The translations under genes were made by a program, and so were the position numbers. A DNA stretch of 64,000 bases from Peribolospora baueri. Its lineage: Eukaryota; Basidiomycota; Peribolosporomycetes; Peribolosporales; Peribolosporaceae. The stretch lies in contig JAMDHS010000068.1 of assembly GCA_029717555.1 (NCBI GenBank), positions 50,979 through 114,978 on the forward strand. Direction: 5' to 3'. The notes under the pieces are model-generated. The model searched no databases, was not told where the DNA came from, and saw only the letters and a list, made by a program, of their open reading frames with translations. Positions 21,761 through 38,296 of this stretch are shown piece by piece. Numbering within the stretch: the stretch's first letter is position 1; every line of letters starts with the position of its first letter.

Positions 21761-22761
21761 ATGGCCTCGTCCGCCCGGTGCCCGCTCTGCCGTTTCGCTC
21801 TTTCGACGGCGACCCCTTCCGCTTCCCGTTTCCTTCCCTTTCGCCGCGCCTTCAGCTCCGCTTCGTCTCTCCTTGCCCAAGGTGGCTCAAGCTCCGGCAC
21901 GTCCTCCGATGACTCTTTCGGGTTCGAGCTGCTCGGCGGAAAGGGAAGCAGGCGGAAGCGCGCTTCTGACTCGGACAAGGGCGCCGCCGAGGCGTCCGTG
22001 CGTGGGAGGAGGGGCGTGGGCCATGAAGGGTTCACGGCTTGGCTGAAGAAGGAAGGGGCTCGGTTCAAGGATCCCAAGGCGCGCTCGACGAACTGGATCG
22101 GTGATACGGTACGTAGACGAGGTTTTTTTTCCTCGTTCGGCGCCGTATCGTGTCGACATAACGTTGGTACGGCATGGTCCTGGCCTGACAGCGCGTTCCG
22201 CCTTCTCCGCACGCCGCGCCCGCGCGCTGTCCCAGCCCTTCCCCCTGAACCCGTCCTTCAACCCTCCGCCGCCGCTCTCTGACGCTCTCAAGACGAAGAT
22301 GTGGGAAACCTACGTGTCGGCGCCGGACAAGTACACTCCCCGTGAGCTCTCGCGGATGCACAACGTCGCCATCGCCCGCGTCGAGGCCGTACTTCGACTC
22401 AAGGCGGTGGAGGAAGAGTGGAAGATGGAGGTGAGTGGGGATGGAGAGCTGCAAAGGTCGAGCGTCTGAACGAAGGGGGGTGGATCGCTTGACGAAAGAT
22501 CGTCCGGCGGGCGGACCGCTTAAATGTCCCTCCTCACTCTGTCGGGACACGCAGGGCAAGCCGATCCAAAGGGACTTTCAAAAGAAGATGGAGTCCTACC
22601 TCGCCGTCACCTCTCCGTCTTATATCCGGTCCTCCGAGCCAGAGGTGGTGGCGCCCACGCTTGACCGCGATCGGGCCTTTCGGGGGGTGGTGTGGGAGGA
22701 CGTGGAGGAGGTGGCGGAGGGGGAGGGGGAGGAGCGGAGGGAGCAGAGCGCGGACAAGTAG
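21761..22761 (+). CDS. bot1: Bot1-type mitochondrial small ribosomal subunit protein (mS45)
   Basis: Member of the eukaryotic mitochondrial regulator (Bot1p) family, a component of the fungal mitoribosomal small subunit. Exons 21761-22108, 22236-22430 and 22555-22761 give 249 residues. The N-terminus (MASSARCPLCRFAL, then Arg/Ser-rich FRRAFSSASSL) has the composition of a mitochondrial presequence. The family core follows: STNWIGDT joined to PFPLNPSFNPPPPLSDALK, then YTPRELSRMHNVAIARVEAV and LKAVEEEWK, then GKPIQRDFQKKME. The C-terminal tail is acidic. All junctions are phase 0 with canonical GT-AG ends. The start is the first ATG in this frame inside the gene and has good context. Confidence 0.9.
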
Positions 22762-23449
22762 GTGTGAACGGCTGGAGGGGCGCAAAAGGCAGCGCGCCGT
22801 CCATGTACGTGTACGGGACGTGAGGCGAGGCAACGGCGGTCTTTGTTCGCTCGAGCGTGAAATTATGGAATCAGGGAATCGTCCGTGGATGGAATGTTCT
22901 TCCCGTCGGTCGGACGGACGGACGGACGAGATGATGATGATGGTGGACCGACTCACGGCACGGCTCTACCTCACAAAAGCGCGCCGGCGGGCATGAGAGC
23001 GAGAGCGAGAGCGACGCGTACGTGCGTGCGTTCATGGCATGGGACATGGACATGAACCGCGGACGCGGCCGGCGTCTTTGGCCCTACCCTACCCTACCCT
23101 GCCCTGCCCTGCCCTGCCCTGCCCTGCCCTACCCGTCCCGCCATGTCCGTGTCCGTCCGCTCTCCGTCCACAGCTCAAAGTCGACGGTTTACAAGGGCGA
23201 CGACGACGACGGTGCGGGTGTGTGGGACGACACGACACGATACGAACGATACGATACGATACGATGCGGTGCTGTGCGAACGCCGACGGGTATCTCGGTT
23301 TAGATTCGAGGGGGAATCGGACAATGGACGAAAGGAAACGAAACAAAACGAAACGAAAAGAAGGCAAGACAGTGTTCGTCGGCGATGAGTCGGACAGAAG
23401 AGATAAAACAAGGGAAGTAAGAAACGAAACGAAACGAGACTCCATCTCA
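22762..23449. other. Convergent intergenic region with simple repeats
   Basis: Between the stops of bot1 (+) and the Zn2Cys6 gene (-). It contains GGAC/GACG-type tetranucleotide runs near 22912-22928, a CCCTA/CCCTG array at 23082-23133, and CGATA- and GAAAC-type short runs at 23225-23440. No gene is supported. Confidence 0.55.
23082..23133 (+). repeat. Pentanucleotide array (CCCTA)n/(CCCTG)n
   Basis: About ten 5-nt units: four CCCTA copies, then six CCCTG copies, ending in CCCTA. It resembles a telomere-type repeat in composition, but the unit is 5 nt and it sits among housekeeping genes, so it is best called a microsatellite. Confidence 0.85.
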
Positions 23450-26400
23450 TCAATCCGCCTCAAAGAATGGCAAGAGCCAGTCCAGCCGGAGGTCAGGCAT
23501 CAAGCTGGCCGAGTAGCGTGCCACTTCCTCGCCGCTTGGACTGGGTGCCGGCGGTGATGGTGCCGGTCTCGGCCGCGGCCATCCGCAGCTCGTTCCCGCC
23601 GGGTCGTCCTCGTCCGCCGCCGCCGCCGCTTCGACTTGGGCGTAGGCACAGCGGTGCGGGTGAGGGCGAGGCGAAGGGCAGGAACAGCCATGGTTCGCAC
23701 GTCCCGCCGTCGCCGCCGTCATCGTCGTTGTCGTCGTGGCGCCGGGCGCCGGGCGACCCATGGGCAAGCGACCCGTCAGGGCGAGGTGCTGGTGGGTATG
23801 GGTGAACCCGGGGCCGGTGAGGGAGAAGATGCTAAAGTTACGTGTGTTGTCGCTCCCGTTCCCGCCGCCCACGTTGTTGTTGCCGTCGCGGTCGCGGTCC
23901 TCGCCCTCGCTCTCCCCTTTGTCGTCGCCCTCGCCCTCGCCGCCGTCGTTGCCGTTCGGCCGCCGTCGCCAACAGGACGTCTCGCCCATCGCCACGGCCA
24001 CGACGGAAGAAGAAGAAGAAGAAGAAGAAGAAGAAGAAGAAGAAGAAGAAGAAGGAGGAGGAAACTGGCGATCTCGGTCGGCGCCGGCGGCCGAGTACGC
24101 GTCCATTCTGCGCAGACAAGCGCGAACGAGGGCAGCCTGGCAAGCGAGAGAACCCTTCTCTTCTCCGGCGACGGCCGAGGCAGCGACGACGAGCGTATCG
24201 GCGGTCCTGTCGAGGATGCGACGTACGTGGCGGAGGTACTCTGCCTCTACGCGCGCCCAGTGTTGGCTCAGCCAGGTGGCTACGGCGGCGCAGGCAAAGG
24301 CGGTCAGGTCCTGCGCGAACAGTAGCGGAGGCGAGTCGCCCACGTTGCCGCCCACGCCGCGATTGCAGCCGCGACCGCCGCCGCGACCGCCGCCGCCGAG
24401 GTCAAAGTGGATGGTGTCGAAGCAGTCCACCGCCGATCCCACGCAGTCCGCCGTTGCCTCTTCCAAGCCAAAGCCCGATGGAAGGTGCCTGGCTCCGTCT
24501 CCTGTTGTTCCTCCTCCTATTGTTCCTTCTCCTCCTCCTTCCCCTTGGACAGAAGGCTCGGAGACGAGGGCGAATAGGTGGGCGCTCAGACCGAAGCGCA
24601 AGGCGGTCTTGTGGAGACGCAGGACGGCGGTGGCGGTGGAGGGGCCGGCTTTGGACAGCAGACCTACGTACGTACGTACATACATGGTCAAAGGTCAGCG
24701 ATGGCGGATCATCAGAGCTGGAGGGGACAAGACGAGCCACCCACCGTACTTGATCACGACGTCCGCCTCGACGGCATCGAGCGCCTTGAGCGTAGCCTTG
24801 ACGGCAAATACGTCCCTCGCCGAGTCGGCGGTCGTGCGGCGCATGGAGGAGGCGGAGGCGGTGCGCGGAAAGAAGATGCCAGGGCCGATGTCGGCCCTAC
24901 GAGCGACGCCGGTCAGGTCGGCCAAAGCGGCCTGCATGACGTCGAGCGGCTGGGCGTGAAGTCCGAGGGAGGCAAGCCATTCCGCCGGCCGGGGCACGTC
25001 CTCATCCCGGATCGTCTGGGGCATTTGGCGCTGCAGGCTGAGCATGGCGTCGTACGAAGTCAAGTCTGTCACACGGTGCGAGGAGACGGGAGAGGACGGC
25101 GTGAGAAAGGAAAAAGCAATTAGGACGACGCGTGTGTGGTGCTCACAGAGCCACGTCCTCTCGCGATCGATGACCGCTCTCGCCGCCGACGCGTCCGCGG
25201 GCAAGGGTCGGAGGGGAGGGGTGTGGAGATGGAGCTCGTAGGCCATCCGGACGGCCTGTGAACGGCGAAGGGAAACGGAAACGGGCAGGAAAAAAATAAA
25301 ATAAAAAATAAAAAATAAAAAAGGAGAAAATGAGCGCGCGATGGCATCGGAGCCGCGTCGGCCGATCCGCTCACATAACCCATCTTCCTCCAAGCGCTAC
25401 CGTCGACGGGCTCCTTCCAGAAGCAGAGTAAGCAAAGCGCCTGGACGTGTTCGATGCAAGGCGGGCGGGCGTTGTCGTCGTCGTCGGTGAAGACGGTGCG
25501 GAGGACGTGCTTGACGTGTCGGACGAGGGGGCAGTAGAGGCGTGGCCGGGCGAACTTTGCGGAGACGGTGAGGATGGCGGATAGAAGGAGATCTGCGGAG
25601 GGGGCGGGGCGAGAGCGGAGGTGGGAGAGGGAGGTGTGTAGAGGGTCGAGGAGGTCGATGATGGGGTTGAGGTGACGGAAGAAGCTGCGGGGTGGGAAAG
25701 CGAGAGGCAAACGTCGCTCATGAACCCCGTAACGTGAGGGCGATCGAGGAAGGCACGCAGGACACCCACAAGGCGAACAAGTGGCCAGCATCGTCCTCGC
25801 TAACGATAGCGCCCGGCCCGATGGGACATGTGAACGTCGCCGTTGTCGACCTCGTCGAGCTCGGAGCGGAGACGTCGGCTCGACGGTGGGCGGGATTGAG
25901 CGCTGGCGCAGGGTTGAGCATGCTGGCGAGGGAGTGTTTGGCGGCGGGAGCGGGAGTTGGAGCGGGAGCAGGTAGGGTGTGGTGGCGGTAGGTGTCTGGG
26001 GCGTACGTGGTTGATTCGAGCGGGGGGAGCGTCCAGGGAGGAGAGCCGAGGAGGGAGCTGAAGCTTGGGGTGGAGGAGAGGGGGGCGTGATGAGGGGCGG
26101 AAAGGAGAGGAAGAGGAAAGAAGGGAGAGGGGGAGGGGTTGGAGAGACGGACGTCGCGCGGTCCGTCTGCGCTCCGACTCCGGCTGGAACGATGGGCTAG
26201 TTGGAGTGGATCTAAGGGAAGAGATAGATGGGGTTGAGCTGTGGAATGAGATAGGAAAAGGACAGAAGACGAAGGCATGGCTCACAGAGATGGTCCTTCG
26301 TCGGCGCAGCGATCCTGGAGGGGGATGAGGCGGCCATGAATGAGCTCGAGAATGAAAAAAAAAAAAAGGCGATGGGGGGAAGGACATGGAGAAGAGGACG

Positions 26401-27044
26401 GACCTAGAACCGAGCTGTTTGCCGCGCTGGTGCTCTGGCACGACGCACTGGATGTTGAGCCTGGTGCAGCGACGACATCGAGAATGACCATCGACTGGGA
26501 GAAACGCACGGACGTCAGGCAAGCAAGCAAAAGGGAGCAGAGCAGAGCAGGCAAGCAGGGCGGGGCGACTCGCGCGCTCACCAACGATACACTTTGTCTT
26601 CATCGACCGACAACCGAGACAGGCTCTCTTGAGGGCGTACTCGCTGGTCGCTTGCTTCCTCCTCCTCTTCTTTCCGATCGTCCCTGTCGCCGTCGCCGCG
26701 GACGTGGACGCAGACGTGGACGCGGACGGGGTGGAGGCCGGGGCGGACATGGACATGGACATGGTCGTGGTCGTGGTCGTGGTCATGGTCATTGTCTTGG
26801 TCGTCGTCGTCGCCTTCATCGTCGGCGAGGCGGACGGGTGCGGGTCGCGTCGGAAGACGTGAGCCGCGGCGTCGTCGTCGTCGGCGGAGATGACCGCCTC
26901 GCCGTCGCTGTTTGGACGGTCGCGACGACGACGACGGGGACGAGCGTGGGCGTGGCTGTAGCCGTACCACTCGCCCTCTCGGTCTCGCACTTGGACTCGG
27001 CCTCGGCTGCTCTCGCCGTCGCCAGCTGGAGCGGGCGAGGACAT
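23450..27044 (-). CDS. Zn(2)-Cys(6) fungal transcription factor
   Basis: A nuclear sequence-specific regulator. Exon 1 (27044-26582) encodes a low-complexity Ser/Thr/Met-rich N-terminus and the first half of the zinc cluster; exon 2 begins at 26494. Together they give CLGCRSMKTKC then eight residues then CRRCTRLNIQC, exactly the C-x2-C-x6-C-x8-C-x2-C-x6-C spacing. Later exons: about 26230-25770, 25684-25375, 25255-25147, 25065-24745 and 24663-23450. They form the fungal transcription factor middle-homology domain: FFFRHLNPIIDLLDP, LLSAILTVSAKFARP, MGYAVRMAYELHLH and QMPQTIRDEDVPRP. The last exon encodes a run of about 17 Ser from a GAA/TTC-strand triplet repeat at 24007-24056. The exon 2 end and exon 3 start are not resolved. 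Target genes cannot be inferred. Confidence 0.88.
24007..24056 (-). repeat. (TCT/GAA)n trinucleotide repeat coding poly-serine
   Basis: About 16 GAA units on the + strand, read on the - strand as TCT codons inside the Zn2Cys6 gene, giving a poly-Ser tract. Such tracts are length-polymorphic in fungi. Confidence 0.9.
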
Positions 27045-27869
27045 GCGGGACGGTGCGAGGCTGGTAGAGGCGGAGGCGGGTGCGGAGGCGGCGTGGGCGA
27101 AGGGCGTGGGGAGGGGCGGGTGAGAGAGAAGAAAGGAAGGTGGAGAGGTGGGGGCGGGGGAGAGAGAGCGGGAGCGGGGGTGGACATTCGGGCGCGGACA
27201 CGGACGCGGATGTGGGCCGACGTTGACGTCGAGGTTGAGGGGGAAGAAGCGTCCGCGCTCGTCGGCGGGGCGCTCGTCTGGTTTGGGCTCGTCTGATCTG
27301 ATCTGGTGGAGTTTGGTATCCGTGCGTAGGTCGCCGTCGCCGGCGGGGAGGTGGGCAGTGAACGGTTATGTATGTACGAGGGTATGTGCGTAAGAACGTG
27401 TGTATGTGTGCATGTGTGTATGTATGTATGTATGTATATTTGTATATTTGTATGTGTGTATGTATCTAAGTGTTGTCGGTTTGTATGTGTGCGTGGCTGT
27501 ATGTGTCGACAGGCGGCTGCGCTGCAGCGGCCGAGCGCCTAGCCAGCTAGCAGCAAGGCAAGGCGAGGCGAGGCGAGGCGAAGCGATCGAGACGAGGTGC
27601 GTAACAAACTAAGAAAAAGCGAAAAGGGCGAAGAAACTCAAACGCCGTCCGCCTTGGCCGTCTGCCTCCGCCTCCGCCTCTATCTCCACACTCGTCGTCG
27701 GGGTGGCGTCGTCGGCGAGAGAAGGAGAGACACGACGATGCAGACGGACGGCCTGAGACGATGGCACGGCACGGCGAAGGGACGCGACACACGGACGCCG
27801 ATCGACCCGTGTCTACCGCCAGTATACACACACAGAGCACGGGAACGTAACACATACACATACACATAC

Positions 27870-27906
<37 letters not shown>

Positions 27907-28777
27907 AAAGCTCGCTCGGCTTGAGACGTGTCTCCCTTTGCTCCTTTCTCCCAGAAGGAATAGACCAAAGCAACGCTCGGACAACGACGAGGATAAATAA
28001 GCACGCTCGTCTAAGCCCCTCCCCATCGTCCCCGCCCCGCCAAGCCACGCCACGATGCCGGGACGCGCACGGGCGGAGCCATCGCTCGTTCGTCACCTCG
28101 CTCGGTCATGCTCGGTCGATCGGCACGCATTCGCCGAACAACACCACACCGCATCTCATTCAACCTTATTAACTAACACACACTCGCGCCGCTCGCCGCA
28201 GCCGCACTGACAGCGTTCGTCCCGCGTTCGACAGACAATGGACGGACGGTGGACGGATGGATGGATGGATTCGTGGCAAGGAGGTGACAGACGGGCGGTC
28301 GCAACCGGACGAACGGACGGACGGACGGACAGGCGGGAAGCGGCCGATGATGGGTCAAGTACGACAGAGGAGATGAAAATGAGAGCGACGAGGAAAAAAG
28401 ATGAGAAAAAAGCGAGAAAAAAAAGAATACAACGGCGCCGAGCAGGCCAAGGAGACGACGGACGCCAACTCCGACCGCGCTGACGATCGATCGATCGAGC
28501 GGGGAAATACAGAACAGGCCAACCGACTGACCGACCGACCCACCCGGGGGACGAGACGCCGTCCGTCGCCGTCGCCGTCGGCCGGTCGATCCGCTCCGCT
28601 CCGTCCTCCGAAAGTCATCTCCTTCATTCCCGATCTAAAGGGTAACACTATCGGACGTGAGTTGAGTTGAGAGGTGCGCCTGCGCCGAACCAACGCAACG
28701 AAACGATGGGGGCGACCGACAGAAGCGACCGATCATCGCCTCATCATCCATCCCTCTTCTTCTTCTCCTCCCGGCCT
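27045..28777. promoter_or_regulatory. Long upstream region of the Zn2Cys6 gene, microsatellite-rich
   Basis: 1.7 kb between two same-strand (-) genes; it must hold the promoter of the regulator and the 3' UTR of the USP7 gene. It contains TGTATG-type repeats (about 27404-27470), GGCGA repeats (about 27560-27585), a CACATA array (27847-27905) and GGAC repeats (about 28235-28335). Open frames here are repeat-derived and have no protein character. Confidence 0.6.
27847..27905 (+). repeat. Hexanucleotide CATACA microsatellite
   Basis: Roughly ten copies of a six-base CATACA/CACATA unit with one shifted unit. It lies upstream of the transcription factor and has no coding role. Confidence 0.85.
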
Positions 28778-33542
<4,765 letters not shown>

Positions 33543-35297
33543 CTACAGAGAAGGCGGCGAACGCGATGGGGAAGGAAGGGAAGACAAAGGTTTGTGAGCG
33601 TGATCGTGGACAAGTGGACCCCATCCCATCTTCGTGGGGTCGGCCCGGCGAAACAAAGAAATCGGCGCGTGGCGAGCGAGACATGGGATCTGCAAGTGGG
33701 TCACATCCCTCACCATGACGATCCCTGCTCTCTGCGCTCAGGACCGCGACGGAGCTGGATACGTGGGAACGAGAGAGAGGGCGATGGCGGGAGCAGAGGA
33801 TGAGCGAACCACCAGCCGCGGGTTGTGGCGTGGCGAAACGGCGACGACGTCGATCGCGGCCGTGAGGGGACGAAAGAAAGGAGGAGGGAGGATGCGGGAA
33901 CACGACGGCCACAGCAGACGACACCGGGAAGGCAGACGCACGGGCGCCGACGATGCGCTCCGGGTCTTGGAGTACTCACAACGACGGTGGAGTGATCGAG
34001 CGACGAGTGGCGCAGGCGAGCGGGCGAGCGTCGTTCGGTCGGTCGGTCGGTTCTCGGTGGGTCGATCTGGGGAGATGAAGGGTGGGAGACGAGGAAGCGG
34101 GCACGGGGAGGCTGATGAAGAAGGGAGGGGTGCGAGGGAGACAAGAGCAGCGTCGGCGTCGGTGTCGGTGATGGTCGTGGTGAACGACGCTGGAGCCGGT
34201 GAGCGAGCGGAGCGTGAGTGTCGACGACGATGATTCCTTCGGCTCTTCTCACCCGCCCGAAAGGCTCCCTCGCCTCCGCTCTCTGCGCCCGCCGCCGCGA
34301 CGAGTCGGTCATCGGCCCCCACCGTGGGAGTTTCGCCTTTCTCCGCTCTTGTCCGCCCTTTGTCCGTCCTTTGTCCTTCTCGCTCCGATCTGCCATGCTC
34401 TTCTTCTTCTCCTCCCCCGATCGTCATCCTTCCGTGTCCAAATCGCAATCCCTACACGATCCGACATGTCCATTGTCGTCCTCCACGGCAGCCAGGCGGA
34501 CAGCTATGTTCTCTTCCTCCCTTCATAAGGTTCCCAGTTTCTCTCTTCTTCCGTTTCCCACTCATTCCGTTCTGCTCTACCTCAGGCGGTCCTTAAAGCG
34601 CACGGCCTCTCTTCGCTTCCCCCTCCGGGAACGCCCAGGGAACCTATGGCCTGTTTACGAGTCATGCCCGTCTAAGATCCATCATCGTCCTGACTCTCTC
34701 GTCCTTCTCCCGTCGGGCCGTCCATTCTCCCTCGTTTTGAGGGAGGATACCGGTCTTCGTCTCGCCCGTCTTGCTTCGCACGCCGTCCTGGCCTGCCAAG
34801 CGGGGCGACGGATGCCCGGCAGGGTCGACGAGAGGCGGACGAGAGGAGGGGCGGTCCCACGCTTTGCCCATGGGCGAGCCCGACCACTTTGGTGCTAGGG
34901 TGAGCCGAGAAGGCGTCGTTTCTCGTTTGGCTCCAGCATCTCTTGCTGGCCGCGAGACGTCTCGAATCCTTCGGGTGGGAGTGAGCGCACATCAGTATAT
35001 ATGATATGACTGTCATCTCGTCGTTTCCGGTCAATGAAATCCCATCTAGTACAAAAGTCAAGGTCTCTGCCATGTGGGGGCATCACGTCGGCAAATGAAA
35101 AAAATACGCATGCTCATCGCCACAATATATTCCAAATTCGCACGGCCTTGTTTCCCTTTGCACAAATACAGCTACGCCGCCGGCCCCGCTCATGGCGTCC
35201 TGTCCCAAAACCTCTGAAGTCGTCGTCATCCAAGAAAGCAGAATCGAAAAACAGCCAGCCAGCCAGCCCCATCAAGGCGCCGAGTCGAGGAGGACAA
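33543..35297. other. Upstream region of the USP7-type gene; no supported gene
   Basis: 1.75 kb between the USP7-type gene start and the stop of the methyltransferase gene (both -). Frames of 200 or more codons exist on both strands (for example around 33634-34448) but are Arg/Ser-rich, mirror each other and show no family signature. I treat them as non-coding promoter and UTR sequence. Confidence 0.5.
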
Positions 35298-36813
35298 TCA
35301 TTCCGCCTTTTGCCCAATGACCATGGCCGCTCTGATATGAGCGCCCTTGGAGTAAATCTCCGCCGCCGCCGCCTCGACGAGCCGCATAAAGTCGGCCTCT
35401 GTACGAGCGCCCTCGGGCATCTTGTCCTGCCAATTCGCTTTGGCGATGACGGCCCAGAACGAGTTCCAGACTTGAAGCACGTTCGCCGCGTTCTCATTCC
35501 CAAACGACGGAGGACTGTTCGGGTGGTCTCGCTCGCCCGCGGGCCCTAGGGGGTAGGGTATAGCGAGAGTCTGGCGAACGAACAGAACAGGGGCGGAAGG
35601 AAGGATCTGTCAGACCCGCCGGTGTCCCAGCAGCCAACCCTGTCCGCAATACGATCAACGCGCTCGCCACTCACCGCCGTGTTCTTGAACCCTGCGGCTT
35701 TGAGGCGCTCTTCGCCGCAACTCGGCATACTTCACAGAGTCATGACGAGAAGGAAAGGCGGGAGCCGTCGTGTCAATGCGATGGCCGGGCGGCCGAGACC
35801 TGCCGTGCCCTGCTGTCCCTGTCCGGCATGGCAAGCTCACCGGAAGTCTTTCTGTCCAAGCTCTTCGAGGATGTCTACGATCTTCGTGCACTCATTCAAG
35901 GCCGGAATGTCTTGCTCCACGAAAACGGGTTCGAACTCGAAGAACTGCGCCCACCCTCCGGGCTCTGAGGACGTGAAGAGACGCGAACGCAGGTCAGGAG
36001 CGATCCGTACCCGGCACGACAGGTGAGCAGCAGAGACGGTGTCCATGTCGATGGGCACCCAGAGCTGCCGGACGAGCTGCACTCACTCAGCGCGGCCACT
36101 AGGTTCTTCACGGAGAGGTCCCAGCCGTCCTTGGTCAAGGCAAATCCGAGGAGCCTCTGATGCACAAGGTCGTACTTGCCTATGTGCTCCTCCGGCAAGG
36201 CCTGCGTGACGTCGTGGACGAAGAGGTTGTACTGAGGAGACGTCGGAGTCTTCGTCTGTCCGTTCGTCAAAACAGAATGTCCATTGAGGTCGGAATGAGG
36301 CTCGGCCAGGCTGTGGAACTGGAGAGGGGATACGTCAAAGCCTGCCAGGGTGGAAAACGTGACGTCGGGGAAGGAGAATACAAGGTCGCGGAGGAAGACG
36401 CCTGTCCCCGTCGCGCTATCGAGGACAGCTGCGCCGGACGACGGCAACGTGATGGTCGGATGGAGGATGTGCCCGAAGAAGGCCTCTTTGATCAAATAGT
36501 GTTGCCGTTCGAGCCTGCCAGACAGGGCGACGGAGCAGAAGTGGAGGAGGAAGGGGGGTAAGGTACGTGGACGACCCGACGGTCAACGTCGTCATCGTCC
36601 GTCATCCCACCTAGAGTCCCGGACTGGAAGCGGAACTCACCTCTCCGTCTCTCCTTCATTCCTGGGTAGGTAATAGGCCGTCGACTCGACTGCTTGCTCG
36701 TCCTTGCAAGACCCTCTTTCCTCGTGTCGCTTTGAGGTGAGAGCAGGATCGGTATGGGCGAAGCGGCCGTTGAGCGCGCCCGTCAGCGACGAAGAGGGAG
36801 GGAGGAGTGCCAT
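35298..36813 (-). CDS. Class I SAM-dependent methyltransferase
   Basis: Five exons (36813-36641, 36514-36087, 35964-35841, 35720-35675 and 35570-35298) give 347 residues with every phase satisfied. Motif I is AAVLDSATGTGVFLRDL at about residues 84-100. The acidic strand-2 loop is GFDVSPLQF, then FVHDVTQ, then the post-I block KYDLVHQRLLGFAL typical of fungal LaeA/UMTA-like methyltransferases. The exon junction restores AALKPGGWAQFFEFEP (motif III), and EERLKAAGFKNTA precedes TLAIPYPLGP. The C-terminal half carries FWAVIAKANW. The fold is clear; the substrate is unknown. It could act on a small molecule or a protein, and no biosynthetic cluster surrounds it. The start MALLPPSSSLTG is the first ATG of the 5' exon. 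Confidence 0.85.
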
Positions 36814-38296
36814 GAGGGAGTGGGAGAGGAAGAGAATGCTAGAGTACGAGAAGGGAAGAGCAGCGGTAGTCCCGACTCGCTCCTCATCCGTTCAGGAGTA
36901 TTTATTGTTTTTCGGCATCCCGTCGCTATCGCCGTTCCATATCTTGGGGAGAGATGGACGCCCAGCGAGCTCGACCGTATTGCTCGCTGCTCAAGGAAGA
37001 ATTGGGTGAGACACAAAGAACGTCCGGCCGGGCGTGCTGCTTGGGCCGACCGTCAGCTGCCACTTCACTACCGTCGGCGCGGGCGAGAGGCAGGTACCAA
37101 CATCATGCCACCTGCCGGTCGAGCCTGTTTGGCCATATTTGCCTCCGGGCCATCGCCTGCGCTACTGTTTTTGCGGAGATAGACCGAATCGCCTGCGCTA
37201 CCGCTTTTGCAGAGATAGACCGAGGCTGACGAAGAACAGCTCCCAAACAAGGCAGCGATAGTCGGACGGCAGGAGAAGGTTAGCTTCGGCCGAGCATACC
37301 TCTCTCGCGGTTCTATCGGAAGTTCCGAAGAAAGGACGCGCATCGACACTGTGCCAGTACGGCAAATAGAACCTGCCCGCATCGGCCGCGGACCTCGCGC
37401 CACGCTTCCCAGGCTTAAGCTCACCAATCGTCTTGGCGTTGGGAATGGATAAGCAGATCCGAGCACACTGGGGTATCGGAAGCTCGGCCGGCTCGGCGTA
37501 TCAATGACAACACGTCCTGGCTGCAGCGTCGGAGTGCGTGCGAAAAGGAGATGAACAGGCGTTTGTCTGTGCCTTGCTGGAAGGAGGGCAGAGACGTCGA
37601 AGGAGGGAGGGAGCAACGAAGCGAAGACGAGGCGAGCGACAGCGACGACGGAAAAACAAGACGCCGGCTTATCGGGAACCTGGGCGGCGATGCGCGCTCG
37701 GGCCGGGCAGCTTGGGAAGGTGCGGAGACGGGAAGAAACAATGGGCCGTAGGCGCGGCGTCCGCTCTCCTTCACCGTCGGGCTAACCGTCTGGTGCCTCG
37801 CACAAGCATCCGGGCAGGAGTAGGAGACAATAGCACAGACAGGTGCCGAGAGATGGCCAAGCGGCGACAAGTAGCAGCGTCATAGGCTAACACGAACCCG
37901 TGAGAGACAGTCCAGGGCGGACAAGAAGCACGACGGCTCGCGTCCACAGGGCGCCGATCAGCGAGAGAAAAAAAAAATGGGAGAGGCGAATGCGGGGCCC
38001 CCTGTTCACAAACATCCACAACGTAAGGGGACCAGCAGATCAGCAATGTAGTTCGCCACGTCTCGCTTGGACGAGCGTCGGCGGTCGTCTCGACTACGTC
38101 TCGTGGGCACAAGCTGCACCGCTCTGTCGGTAGGCCTGCAATCGCAGCTCGCACGGACCACCGATCGGTGCGGATGCGATCTCCGTCCTCCAGACATCCT
38201 TGTTCGGCACTGCTCCGCCGTCCACCACCAAGTCGCCCGTCAACGGCACGTCCTCCCCCGCCCTTCTATTTATCTCTTACATCGTATCGCACTGGT
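36814..38296. promoter_or_regulatory. 1.5-kb divergent intergenic region
   Basis: Lies between the start codons of the methyltransferase (-) and the ECM15-like gene (+). Short open frames lack protein features. A two-copy 36-bp tandem duplication is at 37152-37223. Confidence 0.5.
37152..37223 (+). repeat. Two-copy 36-bp tandem duplication
   Basis: Copy 1 is 37152-37187 and copy 2 is 37188-37223. They are perfectly abutting and differ at about three positions. Both begin ATCGCCTGCGCTAC and end GAGATAGACCGA. Confidence 0.85.

Noticed and set aside
23736-24959. 407-codon + strand frame with poly-Glu
   Set aside because: Antisense to the last exons of the Zn2Cys6 gene; it arises from the GAA repeat and GC-rich antisense bias.
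26340-27296. 318-codon + strand frame
   Set aside because: Opposite the zinc-cluster exon, whose C6 spacing is exact. The + frame is Arg/Gly/Val repeats only.
22912-28340. Scattered GGAC/GACG runs as a possible CRISPR-like or satellite array
   Set aside because: Units are 4-5 bp with no spacers of uniform length; ordinary microsatellites in a eukaryotic genome.
33634-34448. Mirror-image frames of 200 or more codons on both strands
   Set aside because: Open on both strands because of GC-rich, stop-poor sequence; Arg-rich composition and no homology signature.
35298-36813. Methyltransferase as part of a secondary-metabolite cluster with the nearby Zn2Cys6 factor
   Set aside because: No synthase, oxidase or transporter is present between or around them, and the USP7-type gene separates them.
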